A model generated the notes under the pieces. It did no database searches. It was not told the DNA's origin and saw nothing but the letters and a program-made list of their open reading frames with translations. Shown here piece after piece: positions 45,603-56,055 of a stretch of DNA of 64,000 nt. Position 1 is the stretch's first letter. Each line of letters begins with the position of its first letter. The DNA is from Notamacropus eugenii (lineage: Eukaryota; Chordata; Mammalia; Diprotodontia; Macropodidae), in NCBI RefSeq assembly GCF_028372415.1, contig NC_092878.1, positions 999,501-1,063,500 on the forward strand, written 5' to 3'. The position numbers and the translations under genes are program-made.

Positions 45603-45832
45603 GAGTTAGTACAACACTGAGTGCAGGACTGGAGCCAAGAAGACTCATCTTCCTGAGTTCAAATCTGGCCTCAGATACGTACAAGCTGTGTGCCCTTCAC
45701 CAAGTCATTTAATTGTCTTTGCTTCAATTTCTTCATCTGGAAAAATGAGCTAGAGAGGGGTATCTTTGCTGAGAAAACCTCAAATAGAGTCACAAAGTCA
45801 GATACCACTGAAACAATTAAACAATGAACTGA
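45603..45832 (+). mobile_element. Mar-1-type SINE with BovB-like tail, head decayed
   Basis: 'gccaagaagactcatcttcc', 'tgagttcaaatctggcctca', '..caagtcatttaattgtcttt', and the tail 'gagtcacaaagtcagatacc..actgaaacaa'. On the + strand. Confidence 0.75.
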
Positions 45833-46084
45833 CACGCTAACATTGATGCTTTAAGGAGCAAGGAGAGACCTTTAGGAGTGGCCTTCAGGACCACAGCTCA
45901 GCTGTTGGGGAGACACAGGCTCATGCAGCAGTCCTGAACTTCAGACTTACTGGGACCAAAGCTATGAAGAAAGTGAGATAAGTGTGGAATCTTCTTTGTC
46001 TGACAGAGTATGCCCCAGAGGTATCATAGGAAATGTGTGTTTATTCTTGCCATATCTTTGAAGATCTCTGTAAAAGCTAATTGA

Positions 46085-46370
46085 TACTGAGCGGTTGTAA
46101 ATAAACCTATTCATTCTTCTTGGGGGAGGAGGAGGAAACAAATGCTTAACAGAATTGTCAAGATCTTGACCTTGCTGCCTGCTGGCATAGCCGAGGAGAT
46201 CAGGATGCTGGAGAATTTCCAGCATTCTCCTCTTCAACTCTTAGAGGAATTTGGGCCTGTTTCCTTTGAACTAGAAGGAGCAAGGAGAAGTGACAGGAGC
46301 CAGGCAGCCAGAAGCTGAGGAGCTCCCATTGTGAGGAGCAGTTAGGCTGCCAGTCCCTCCCATTGGGCGT
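46085..46370 (+). repeat. Unassigned interspersed repeat, copy B
   Basis: Homologous to 42370-42810 in inverted orientation (see copy A for shared words). Here: 'gtaaataaacctattcattc', 'agatcaggatgctggagaat', 'agtgacaggagccaggcagc', 'cagaagctgaggagctcc'. The similarity may continue to about 46450. Confidence 0.6.
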
Positions 46371-46450
46371 CCTTGACGCCCAAACAAATGGAGAGCTTCT
46401 CAGGAAGAGCTGGAACAGGCCTTGTTCTGAGAAGAGTTTAATAGGAGTGG

Positions 46451-47339
46451 AGTGACACTTTCACTGTTATATATTTAATCTAGTAAAGCTATTATTTTCC
46501 CTTCAGACCCTTAAGTTATGGAAAAATGCAAAGGCCCCCTCCCTTACTACTACTTACTTTGTATTCATACTATGCTACTTATTCTGAGTGTTATTTAATC
46601 AGACTCTTGAAATTTCATAATATAAGCTTGTTTTAATACAGTTTTTAAAAATCTGCGTAACAGTCTGTGATTTAGCGAAGAGGAAAGTCCAAAGGGACAG
46701 AACCAGATAATGAATTATAAAGGGAAGTCCTTTGGACTCCAAATAAATGTTTCACAGACTTTAATAGCTCTATTGCCAGTGAAGACGCAAGCAAGGACAA
46801 TGACCTGGCCTCTTGGGCATGGGGCTGCATCAGCACCTTTTTCCTCCAGCTGCTCATCTGTAGGAGATGCCAAAAGAGTCTTAGACGAAGGACTGGCTGA
46901 ATTTGGACGTCTCTCTGTGAGCCTCAGGACTGTCCTGGGCTGAAGAGACTGGTCCTGAGGCTGGGATGATTGTTTGATTGGAGAGAGTAGACCTTTCCTG
47001 CCTCCTTCTCAGAGGTGACAAACCTGGGAGCTGAGGTTCTGAGGGAGTTAAAGAGAAGAGCCTTCTGCCAGTCCAGGGGTAAGGGGTCATAGTGCTAGCA
47101 GACAGAGCACACACAGGAGCACTCTAGATGAATGAAGAGAAAGCCCCCTGAGATGAGTCCAGAAACTCAGCGACCAGCAACGCCCATTCCAGCACCTATG
47201 GCCCAACTTCTGAGTGGCCTGCTAGGCAGTCTAGAAGCAGCTGCCAACTGACCCGCACAGCCCAGCCCAACTGAATGACCAGATGAGTCAATCTGCTATG
47301 GGGCTGGGTCAGGTGTGTTGGGTACAAGCTGGCTCCTCT
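46451..47339. other. Gene-free stretch, nothing recognised
   Basis: Moderate GC, no recognised coding exon or repeat. Small ORFs on both strands look random. Confidence 0.4.
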
Positions 47340-47560
47340 TAGGCTGCTGTGTATATGTGTGTATAGATATACAATATATGCCCAAGTACAGATGTGTGCA
47401 CATTTACATAAACATAAAGCAAAATGTATATTTATTATTCCACACATACACACATGTACAATGTGCCCAGATACATATGTGTATTTACATATATACCACA
47501 TATAAAGGAAATTTATATTTATTATTTACACAGTGTGCCCAAGTACATATGTGTGCATTC
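47340..47560. repeat. AT-rich minisatellite, left part
   Basis: Degenerate units of about 74-84 bp, each with 'catatgtgt', a 'tttattatt' run and the anchor 'gtgcccaagta'. Anchors occur at about 47379, 47463 and 47537. The array resumes after 47940. Confidence 0.7.
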
Positions 47561-47937
47561 TGTAAGAAAGTTCTATTGTCCACATTCCTAGGTGATAAGG
47601 ATTGTAACCTAGCATGAACAGGTTAAAGATCAGAGACCGATGCTCAGGCCCAAGGAGCTGTGTGAGGAAGGGCCTATCAGAGAGGAGAACATGGAGTCAC
47701 ATGGCCAGGGGACCATGTCGTGGGAGATCCAAAGTTCAGAAAAGAGTATAAGAAACCCCATCTTCCTGCACGTGTTGTAGTTGTCCTGTAACCTTACTGG
47801 GGAGGCTATCTGTCCATTCAGGGGGGATGGATGTAAAGATTAATAAAGGCTTTCCTGATTTCACAACAGGCATTGTTCTTTATTTAAGGCGAGCATGTTT
47901 CTCCCTGTTGTGGGCTGGCTTGTCAGACAGGCTCACT
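47561..47937 (+). mobile_element. Probable solo LTR (fossil) inside a minisatellite
   Basis: A GC-richer 377-bp block interrupts the array. It has a TATA-like gtataagaa at about 47747, a poly(A) signal in 'gattaataaaggctttcc' at about 47839, and a TG...CA type layout. No internal viral genes are near. The family is not assigned. Sharp edges against the array suggest a single insertion. Confidence 0.5.
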
Positions 47938-48260
47938 TCTAACTATATTGACATATATAAACACATATAAAACACATTATAGTTATTTATACACATGCCC
48001 CAATACATATAGATATAGCTATACATATAAGCATACATAAAACAGTTATGTTATGCACGTATATGCCCCTGTCCACATATGTGTATATTTACATATATAA
48101 AAGCTTTCTGTTTATTATTCTACACACACATATGCTCAAATATATACATGTTTATATTTGCATTTTAGCACACATGTATAAAAGTTATGGTCATTATTTT
48201 ACACACATGTACAATGCCCAGTTATTCACATACATGTATGTAAACAATTTTTAGATATAG
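47938..48260. repeat. AT-rich minisatellite, right part
   Basis: Continuation of the array at 47340-47560, with anchors near 47996 (atgccccaata), 48063, 48132 and 48212, a spacing of about 67-80 bp. Confidence 0.65.
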
Positions 48261-48329
48261 ATTTATGTTTATGATTATATATAATAAACAAAGTATTTCT
48301 ACATAAATTTATTTATTTATAGACATACA

Positions 48330-48400
48330 TTTATTCTCATTTGATCCTCCCAACAACCCTGTGAGGTAAGTGCTTTTATCTCCATTTACTAAAAACCTTA
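48330..48400 (-). mobile_element. MIR-like SINE, antisense, broken off
   Basis: 'ctcatttgatcctcccaaca' and 'accctgtgaggtaagtgctt' are the antisense MIR end. The expected next block, 'cagatgaggaaattgaggtt', is found only at 48781. The intervening 380 bp, which includes the SINE at 48555, may be an insertion. Confidence 0.6.
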
Positions 48401-48554
48401 TTTTAAAATTTTATTTAGAATGTTCATTAAAATTTTTTTTTGAGTTTCCATTTCTTCCCCTCCCTTTAGCCTTTCCCCACCAACTGAGGAGTCAAGAACT
48501 GTAGGATATCAATGCTACACAGGAAGTCATGTAAAACATTGTCTCCAGTTTGAG

Positions 48555-48780
48555 GTAGCTGGATGACAATGAAGAGAGCCCCCCCAGCCCGGAGTTAGGA
48601 GAACCTCAGTTTCAATATGGCCTCGTGTTTGCTCGGTGTGTGACTCTGGGCAAAGTCACTTGACCTGTCCTCATCTATAAAGTGGAGATAAAAATAGCGA
48701 CTCCCTCTCTGAGATTTTGTCAGAATTAAAGGAGATACTAGCACGGTGCCTTGCCAACCCTATAAAGAGCTGTTATTTTG
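48555..48780 (+). mobile_element. Mar-1/MIR-class CORE-SINE
   Basis: Head 'gaggtagctggatgacaatg', 'cggagttaggagaacctcag', core 'gtgactctgggcaaagtcac', tail 'taaaaatagcgactccctct'. It lies inside the gap of the MIR at 48330/48781. Confidence 0.7.
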
Positions 48781-49214
48781 CAGATGAGGAAATTGAGGTT
48801 GAAAGGGGTCAATTGACTTGCTATCTTCATCATTTGCAAAATGACAGGATTGCATTAGATGAAGAAAAGGGCTCTAAATTTTAAAAAGGCTCTCATTTTA
48901 GCCCTAAATATAAGATCCCTTTGAGAAAAAGGAGCAGAGATATTAAATGATATATCCATGGTCACACAGGTAAATAGGTATTTTCAAGATGTTTTTGCAA
49001 TTCTACTTCTCTTAATATTATAATTTTAAAATAATAACCTAATTAAGTCTTTAAAAATCCAAGCAATTCTTTGTTTCTTCCACTAGAGATGCTGTATAAA
49101 AGACATACAGGATCCCTAAAAGCACAGAGTTTATGTGTTTGCTTTATATCCCATCTTCAAGGTCTGAGTTCAGGGAATGAAAAAAAACTCCACAGGAGAA
49201 GTTCTGAATGGTAA

Positions 49215-49400
49215 ATTTTTATTTCAGACATTCAACAAGGACTTATCCAGTTCGAGGTGACATACACTGTGCTAAGCCTTGGAGATACAAAGAAAGGTAA
49301 AACCATTGTTTTTGCTCTCAAGAAGTTCACATGAGACAAAAGGTGAATTAGAAATCTAATTCAATACACAATCCAAGGATGAGATGACCAGAGCTTGAGC
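49215..49400 (+). mobile_element. Ancient L2-class repeat fragment
   Basis: 'acattcaacaaggacttatc', 'cactgtgctaagccttggag' and 'atacaaagaaaggtaaaacc' form the same block as 37555-37672, more fully preserved at this end. Confidence 0.55.
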
Positions 49401-49915
49401 TAAGATGGTGGCTGTTGGAGTGGAGAGAACAAACAGTATAGGAGATGTGAATATTGCAATGGCAAGTGCACTTGGCAATAGATTAGATATGTGGAGTGAG
49501 TTGAGGATGAACACATTTCCATTTTACTTATCCATTTTTTAAACTAATTTTTACTAATCGATTAGATCCATCCATAAATGCTGCTTCAAGAACATATAGA
49601 ATATTAATTTCTTCATGAAATAAAAAATTATAACAAAGGGTCATCCATTATACTTCCTAATCAGAATACAGGGAAGGATGAACATATTCACTGACCAATC
49701 TTCAGTTGAAACTTATCAACACAAGAATGCTGGGTACGGAAGTGTTTAAAAGATGGTATATATACTTGTGTACAACTATCTGCTTTTTTTTGTAATTTCC
49801 CCCCAAAATGCTTTGACAAATTACATATGATAATGTACACATTAGAGAATTATATTTCACATTATTAAAGGATTTATGAAGATGTTCCTTTAAGACATAT
49901 GAGCTTTCCTTATGC
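49401..49915. other. Gene-free stretch, nothing recognised
   Basis: AT-rich; no gene or named repeat. Confidence 0.4.
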
Positions 49916-49919
49916 CTTT

Positions 49920-50088
49920 TCATTTGGAATCAGAGGTTCAGGGTTCCAATCCTAGCGCTGTCATTGCGTGACTTTGGGCAAATCACTTACCCTCTCTGGG
50001 CCTCAATCTCCTATGAAAGGAAGATATCTGAAAAGATGATAGCTAAGATCCTTTTTATCTCAAGAATCTTGTAGCTCTGTGATCTGTT
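49920..50088 (+). mobile_element. MIR SINE
   Basis: 'ttccaatcctagcgctgtca', 'tgactttgggcaaatcactt' and 'ctctctgggcctcaatctcc' are a well-kept MIR core, ending near 'cttgtagctctgtgatc'. Confidence 0.8.
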
Positions 50089-50089
50089 G

Positions 50090-50285
50090 TGGCTTGTACT
50101 TTGTTTTCAAAAAGGATCATGACATCAGGAAAGTGATGCCATGACCTGCAAGTGAATTGGATTTAAATGAGGGAGGGCTGTGCGAAGTCACCATCCTCAC
50201 TTTCTCCTCCGAAGCCATCTGGGTCCAGTGACAAGACATGGATCAGGATGCCTGGAGATGGCCCCTGAATGCAGAGTCTATGATA
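50090..50285 (-). mobile_element. RTE-tailed SINE
   Basis: Tail first on the + strand ('gtactttgttttcaaaaagg', 'atcatgacatcaggaaagtg'), then 'tgagggagggctgtgcgaag' and 'gccatctgggtccagtgaca'. It abuts the MIR at 49920. Confidence 0.8.
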
Positions 50286-50780
50286 TATTCAGTAGCTAAA
50301 GGAAAAGTCTTAGCCTGGGGAGAGGAGACAAAGAAACTTAAAATTGAACCATTAACATCCACTCTTAATTGTAGACACATGAAAAATATGGATTAAAAGC
50401 TATTTCTAAAACCTTAATACAAATCAATGGGAGAACAATTCAACTTATTAGCATCTGATTTATGTACACAGTAAACATGTGGGTATGTACAAATGTATAT
50501 ATGAGAAATGGACATTAAGGTTCAGGGATGGCAGGATTGGGAGTCAAAGGATTTGGCTCTACTTATCTGTTTTTGTATCTTTTTTTTTTTTTTGTATCTC
50601 CCCTGTTTCACTGTGTCTGACTCAGAGTAAGCACTTAAATGCTTGATAACTGGCTGACTTGGGTTGTGTGTGTGTGAGAGACTTCCAACAAGTCATTTCA
50701 CCTGTTAGTGCCTTAATTTCCCCATCTGTAAATGGAAGGAGTTTTCCCTGAAAGCTATTTATGGACCAAAAGCCTATGGT
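50286..50780. other. Gene-free stretch with MIR-like remnants
   Basis: A T run at about 50580-50593 and a MIR-like tail at about 50690-50745 ('gccttaatttccccatctgt'). The latter may be the insertion site of the RTE that follows. Confidence 0.45.
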
Positions 50781-50784
50781 GCAT

Positions 50785-52722
50785 CACAACTACTCAGTGC
50801 TGACGGAGCCATATTGATTAGCGATAAGGACATGATCCTAGAGAGACGGGCTGAACACTTCCATAGTGTTCTCAACAGACCATCATCAATCAATGCTGAG
50901 GTCATTCACCTTTTACCTCAGATTGAAGTCAATCCCTCCTTAGCTGAACTTCCAACTGAAGAAGAGGTTTTGAGGGCCACTAGGCTCCTTTCATGTAGCA
51001 AAGCTCCTGGTGCTGATTCTATTCCAGCTGAGATTTACAAGGTAGGGGGACCATTGCTCATACAAAAGCTGACTGAAATTTTCCAGGTTATATGGCAAGA
51101 GGAGGTTATCTCCCAGGAGTTCAAGGATGCCTCCATTGTCCATCTCTGTAAATGTAAAGGGAATAGATTGTCCTACAACAATCACAGGTGGGTCTCTCTC
51201 TTAGTCATTGCTGGCAAGATTCTTGCTAGAGTCCTCCTTAATAGGCTGAACCTTCACCTGGAAGATGGTCATATACCTGAGAGCCAGCGTGGCTTTGAGA
51301 AAAGGACAAGGAACAGTCAATATGGTGTTTGTTGCTCAACACCTCCAGGAGAAATGCCAGGAGCAGAACAGAGGTCTGTACACAATGTTTGTAGATCTGA
51401 CCAAGGCCTTTGACACTGTCAGTCAAGAGGGTTTATTGAAAATTATGTCAAGTTCAGAGAAGTTCATCAATGTTGTACGTCAATTTCATGACGGCATGTT
51501 TGCTCTGGTTCTGGATAGTGGACAAAGCTCTCGTGCCTTCCCAGTTACCAATGGAGTGAAACAGGGCTGTGTGCTTGCTCCCATGCTTTTTAGCATCATG
51601 TTTTCAACCATGTTGTCAAATGCTGTCAATGAGGATGAACATGGCATCAAGGTCAACTACCATACTGATGTTAGTTCTTCAGTTTGAAAAGGCTACAAGC
51701 CAAGACCAAAGTGGAGGGAGTGTTGGTGCATGATTTTCTGTTTGCAGATGATTGTGCACTCAACGCAGCCTCTGAAGCTGAGGTACAGCAAAGTATGGAT
51801 CAATTCTCTGCTGCCTTGCTAATTTTGGCCTAATAATTAACACCAAGAAAACACAGGTGCTCCATCAGCCACCATCACACCATCCACACATAGAACCCTC
51901 AGTTACAACAAATGGAGAAGTTTTGAATGCTGTGGATAAGTTCACTTGCCTTGGTAGTGTACTTATCATGGATGTACACGTTGCTAATGAAGTCGATGTA
52001 CGCATTGCCTGAGCTAGCTCAGTGTTTGGGAGGCTCAGAAGAAAAGTTTGGGAGAGAAGAGGTATTAGACTGACTACTGAACTGAAGGTCTACAGAGCCG
52101 TTGTGCTGACCTCATTGTTGTATGCCTGTGAAACATGGACAGTCTACCAGCGCCATGCCAGGAAACTGAATTGCTTCCTTTTGAACTGTTTAGGAAGATA
52201 CTGAGGATCACCTGGAAGGATAAGGTACCAGACAGTGAAGTCCTTGCTCGAGCTGAACTGCCAAGCATTCAAACTGCTTCAGAGAGCACAACTCCAATGG
52301 GCTGGCCATGTTGTTTGAATGCAAAATGTATGCTTGACAAAAAGACTATTTTATGGGGACCTCACATGGGGCAGGTGATCTCATGGTGGCCAGAAGAAGC
52401 CATACAAGGACACTGTCAAGGTTTCTCTCAAGAACTTTGGATTTGACCGTGCAGCGTGGGAGACACTGGCACAGGACTGCTCAGCATGGCGTGTCCACAT
52501 CAGAAAGGGTGCTGTGCTCTTTGAGCAAAGCAGAATTGAGACAGCACAAAGTAAACACAGGATGCACAAATCTGGGGGACCCACCCCAAGGGTTCACATG
52601 GATTATCTCCGCCCAGCCTGTGGCGGAGCATTCCGAGCTGGCGCTGGTCTGATCAGCCACAGGCGGGCACCCTGAAACTTCACTTTATCACGGCCATGTC
52701 CTCTTGGTCCTGAGAACGAAGC
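50785..52722 (+). mobile_element. RTE-clade LINE, 5'-truncated, with reverse transcriptase remains
   Basis: The copy starts upstream of the polymerase core and runs to the RTE 3' end at about 52722. Segments in order: 'LPTEEEVLRATRLLSCSKAP' and 'GADSIPAEIYK' (RT start), 'FKDASIVHLCKCKG', 'FVDLTKAFDTVSQEG' (motif A), 'VTNGVKQGCVLAPMLFSIMF' (motif B), 'FADDCAL' near 51745 (catalytic FADD), 'VYRAVVLTSLLYACETW', and the C-terminal 'GGAFRAGAGLISHRRAP' at 52604-52675, a zinc-finger-like end. The frame changes near 51330 and 51690 and again after 52200, so it is inactive. The endonuclease is absent. An imperfect repeat of 'ccttaatttccc.atc.gtaa.tgga' at 50711 and 52746 may be its target-site duplication. 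Confidence 0.9.
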
Positions 52723-52739
52723 TCAACAAGAACCAACCA

Positions 52740-53240
52740 TCCAGCCTTAATTTCCCATCCGTAAGTGGAGGGGGCTGCTCTAAGTCTGCGAACCCATGAA
52801 GGGCTCCCATTAAACACGAAGGTCTCCCTGGATGCTCCCCCAGTCCTGCCTCTTACCCAGCCCTCACCCTTAGGGACAGGGTCCCAGGCCACGGGACAGG
52901 ACAGCGCAGCCCTGGCTGTGTCATCAGCTCGCCTGGGCCAGAACCCTCAGGAAAATGGCAACTTTGTATCCACTTGACAGTCAGGCGGAGCCGCCCCCTC
53001 TCCCCACATCTGCAGACCAACATCTGGCCAGCACGCCCCGCCCACCCCGACCTCAGCAGCTCCCGGGTCTCACCACCGGAGCTGAACGGTTCAGATCAAA
53101 CAGACTCATTTTTGTAAAAATAGCCCTTCCGAAAGACCTCAGAAGTTACTCTGAATCAGAAATGTATCAGTATGTCGCAGCCACATTAAGTTTTTGTCCG
53201 GGAGAAACAAAGAAACTCGATGAAACACAGAACAAAGGAC
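52740..53240. other. Gene-free flank of the LEO1 CpG island
   Basis: Mixed composition, no recognised exon or repeat apart from the MIR-like tail words at 52746. Confidence 0.45.
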
Positions 53241-53340
53241 TTCCGACCTGGCGTGCTAACACGCTGACCTCGTTTGTTCCCCCAGCGGTCGCCAACTAGG
53301 GCAGCTCGTTCCCGTAGCTCCGCCCACCGCCGAGGCCCCT

Positions 53341-53409
53341 CCCACTCACGCCAGCTACTCCCACTCGCGCCAGCCCCTCCCACTCGCGCCAGCCCCTCCC
53401 ACTTCCGCC
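53341..53409. repeat. 19-bp tandem repeat in the LEO1 promoter, 3.6 copies
   Basis: Units cccactcgcgccagcccct start at 53341 (variant), 53360 and 53379, with a partial unit at 53398. It lies about 150 bp upstream of the likely start site. Confidence 0.9.
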
Positions 53410-53587
53410 TCTCCTTCCACTCCGGGAGCCTCGGGGCGGGGCTGGCGCCAGGGGCGGGTCCAGGGGGCGGAGAAGAGCCTCTCCATTTCTTTATTTATAG
53501 GCGCCGCTTCCTCCTTTGCGACAGTGTCGCGAGGAGCGCCGGTTCCTTGCCGTAAAGCGAGCGACTCACCGGCTGCCGGGCCTCAGG

Positions 53588-53645
53588 ATGGCGGACATGG
53601 AGGATCTCTTTGGGAGCGACGTGGAAAGCGACATGGAGCGCAAAG
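53588..53645 (+). CDS. LEO1: LEO1 exon 1 (coding part), PAF1 complex subunit
   Basis: Encodes MADMEDLFGSDVESDMERK plus one base of the next codon. It matches the human LEO1 N-terminus (MADMEDLFGSDADSEAERK). LEO1 is part of the PAF1 complex in the nucleus. The complex travels with RNA polymerase II and supports elongation and co-transcriptional histone marks, including H2B ubiquitylation. The ATG at 53588 lies in gcctcaggATGgcgg, with G at +4. The exon ends ...CGCAAAG, followed by the donor gtgggg at 53646. The split codon is completed by AT at 63754, giving Asp, as in human. The acidic N-terminus with the LFGSD motif recurs in exon 2 (LFGDDSEDE). This is the only host coding sequence on this side of the intron. 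Confidence 0.93.
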
Positions 53646-54689
53646 GTGGGGCCGGGCCAGCGGCTTCGGTGGCCGGGGGCAGGCCCGGAGGCCTCGGGCG
53701 CGGGCACGGCGGGGGCTGTCGGGGCCCATGAGGCCGCAGGCGGAGGCTCCCCTGGTCGGTCCGGCCCTCGCGGCCCTGCCGGGGCTGCTCGCGGTGGGGG
53801 GGGGGGCGACGGGGCCGGTGTCTGCGGGGGCTCCGGGGCACGAGGGGGCTCTGGCCGTGGCCCGGGAATCCGGGGGGGCCTGGTGTCGGGCTGACCGCTT
53901 AAAGGGGAGAAGAGACGGGGTCTGGCCGAGGGGTCTTGGAGCTTGGGGGGCGCCTTCCACGCTCGTCTGCTCGTCTCCTCCCTCCGTGCAGCTGCCCAGC
54001 GCGGGTTCCCCAAGCTCGGACATTTAAAGGCCCGAGCAGCCGAGTCTCGTCCTGCCTTTGTGTGTTGGTCCTCGGTTGCGATGCCATGGGGGCGCGGGGG
54101 GGCTGCTCTGGTCCTTGTTCCGCAGCGTTGGGGACCCCGGACTCCCTCCCCCCTTAGCTCGTGCCGTTTGGCTGCCAGCCCCTCCTTCACGCCAGGCCCC
54201 CCCCAGACGGGCCTCGGTGCCCCCGGTCTTACTTACCTCTGACCTCAATGCTCCCTTTTCTGCCCATGACCCCCAGGAGGTACCGGACACCTGCCTGAGC
54301 AGGGCCCCGGGGTGTGCCCGGTGCCTGTCCCTGGTCCGGCCGAGGACCCAAGCGCACCACGTGCCGGTGCCAGGCTCGGGCACCCTCCCGAAGGGCCCGG
54401 GAGCGCCGGTGGGGAGGTCCGAGTCCGCCCCCCTGGCATGTCTCCGGAGCTGGTGGGAGGCTGCGCTGCCCCCCGGGTACAGCCCCTGCTGTGGCGCGGG
54501 TGAGCCAGGTTGGCCGTCCTGGGTGGCGCAGTTGGCTCTAGAGCTCCTCCGACCTCCTTGGGAGCCCGTGCCCTGTGTGAGTTCTCTGTAGGCAGACGCT
54601 GGGCATCCTGACCATGTGCCCAGCCCGTTAGGGTTGGACTCCCTGTGGTGGCTCAGCTGGAGAGAGGACCTCCATGTGTGGCACCTTCC

Positions 54690-55020
54690 CTTGCCAGAGA
54701 GTCTGCAGAATCTTGCTCAGACAGCTGAGATGGCAGCGACTCTGTGCCCTGGCATGGCCCTGGCATGCTGTCCGGGTCTCAGGCTCACAACAGTGAGGTC
54801 AGCACGGATGCTGTGCACGCTTGCTGCTTTGTAGGCAGCCCAGCACGTCCTGTCACACTTCTCTTCGGAGCCTGCCACACACTGAGCTGGCTCTGACCGT
54901 TGTGTGTCAGCCTCATCTTCTCTGTGCACTGCCCAGGTAAGCGAGCTCATCCACAGTGTTCGACACCCTCCATTGGTGTGACTGTGGTTCTCTCTGTGGG
55001 TGATGGTGCTGGCCGATGGA
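54690..55020 (-). mobile_element. RTE LINE fragment
   Basis: On the - strand, broken frames give 'TVDELAYLGSAQRR', a 'CGRLRREV'-like piece, then 'LSCLSKILQTLW', matching 'FGRLRRKVWERRG...LNCLGRYILRITW' of the 50.8 kb copy. It is strongly decayed and GC-rich from the island edge. Confidence 0.6.
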
Positions 55021-55029
55021 GAACCTCTG

Positions 55030-55390
55030 TTCTAGGCCAAAATGAGCACAAACAGAAGAGAATCGATCCATATTTTGTTGCATCTCAGCGTTATTGAGTC
55101 CCATCTTCTCCTTATGTGGCCCAAGCATTTAAACTTCAGCTTCAGGGTCGGACCTTCCAGTGAACAGCCTGAACCAATTTCTTTAAACATTGACCGATTT
55201 GATCTTCTTGCTGTCCACAGAACTCCCAAAAGCTTTCTCCAGAACCATGGTTTGAAAGTGTTGATTCTGCAGCGCTCACCTTTTGTAGTCCAGCTCCTTG
55301 TAGTCTAACTCTCACAACCATACGTTGCTACTGGAAAAGCCATGGCTTTGACTGTGGACCTTTGTAAGGAAGGTTATGCCTGCTTTTTAG
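55030..55390 (-). mobile_element. BovB-like RTE LINE fragment
   Basis: The - strand encodes, in broken frames, 'MAFPVATYGCES', 'RINTFKPWFWRKLLGVLWTA', 'RRSNRSMFKEIGSGCSLEG' and 'PTLKLKFKCLGHIRRRWDS'. This closely follows the C-terminal region of BovB proteins (…PWTARRSNQSILKEI…GCSLEG…LKLKLQYFGHLMRR). It is a different RTE lineage from the one at 54690 and 50785. Confidence 0.8.
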
Positions 55391-55479
55391 GTGGGAAAAC
55401 CGATGGAGCACAGTAACTTGGCAGGACCTGTTCTTGATGAAGCCATGTGGGCCCTTTCTATTCTTTTCTCAATCCCTTT

Positions 55480-55810
55480 TTTTAATTGATTGCATCTGTT
55501 CAATACCTCTTGCATTCATCCCCCTTTCCCACAGCCCTCCTAGACTAGGTCTTGTCATCTGACAGTTGAGCTTCTAGTCACGTAGCCACAGTCCTAGTTA
55601 GGGTCCTCACCATCTTTTGCATGGACTATTGCAACAACTTCCTAATGGATGTCTTTGCATCTAGTTTCTTCTCTTCCTGTCCATCTCCACACAGCTGCTG
55701 AATTGATATCCCAGAGCACAGACAGGGTTGTGTCACTCATTCAGGAAGTTTCAGTGATTCCCTGTAGGATAACATTCAAACTTCTCTTTTTGGGACCCAA
55801 AGCCAGCTCT
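55480..55810 (+). mobile_element. L2 fragment
   Basis: 'ggactattgcaacaacttcc', 'acagctgctgaattgatatc', '..gattccctgtaggataacat'. This is the L2 region encoding a 'DYCN'-type motif and the 3' part beyond it. Confidence 0.7.
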
Positions 55811-56055
55811 TGTGGTGTTCTAGGCATTTCAAGAGGCAAAGGAAAACAGGGAAGTCCTTCTGGGAATGGGAGCACAATTGTGGAAAGGTATAGAAATGGC
55901 AGGTGACAGGTTATGTTTGGGGAGCACCTGGTTAGACCAGTTTGATTGGAACATAGAGTATGTGAAGGAGAGTAATATGTTTATAAAGGTGGGTTGGAGC
56001 CAAATTCTAAACAGAAGAGAACCAGTGAAACCTCCCAAGCAGGCAATTCCCATGT

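Larger units (their letters stand above)
53250..54500 (+). promoter_or_regulatory. LEO1: CpG island and LEO1 promoter
   Basis: GC content and CpG frequency rise at about 53280. GC boxes lie at 53432-53441 (ggggcggggc), about 53453 and about 53463-53470. A TATA-like tttatttatagg lies at 53489-53500. About 15-20 bp further on is a pyrimidine-rich 'cttcctcctttgcg', which could hold the start site near 53510-53520. The 5' UTR would then be about 70-80 nt. The island continues into intron 1. ORFs of more than 140 codons on both strands here come from GC-rich, stop-poor sequence. Confidence 0.8.

Noticed and set aside
53495-54591. ORFs of 140-231 codons on both strands around LEO1 exon 1
   Set aside because: They overlap the true LEO1 exon or its intron, have low-complexity GC-rich composition and match no known protein.
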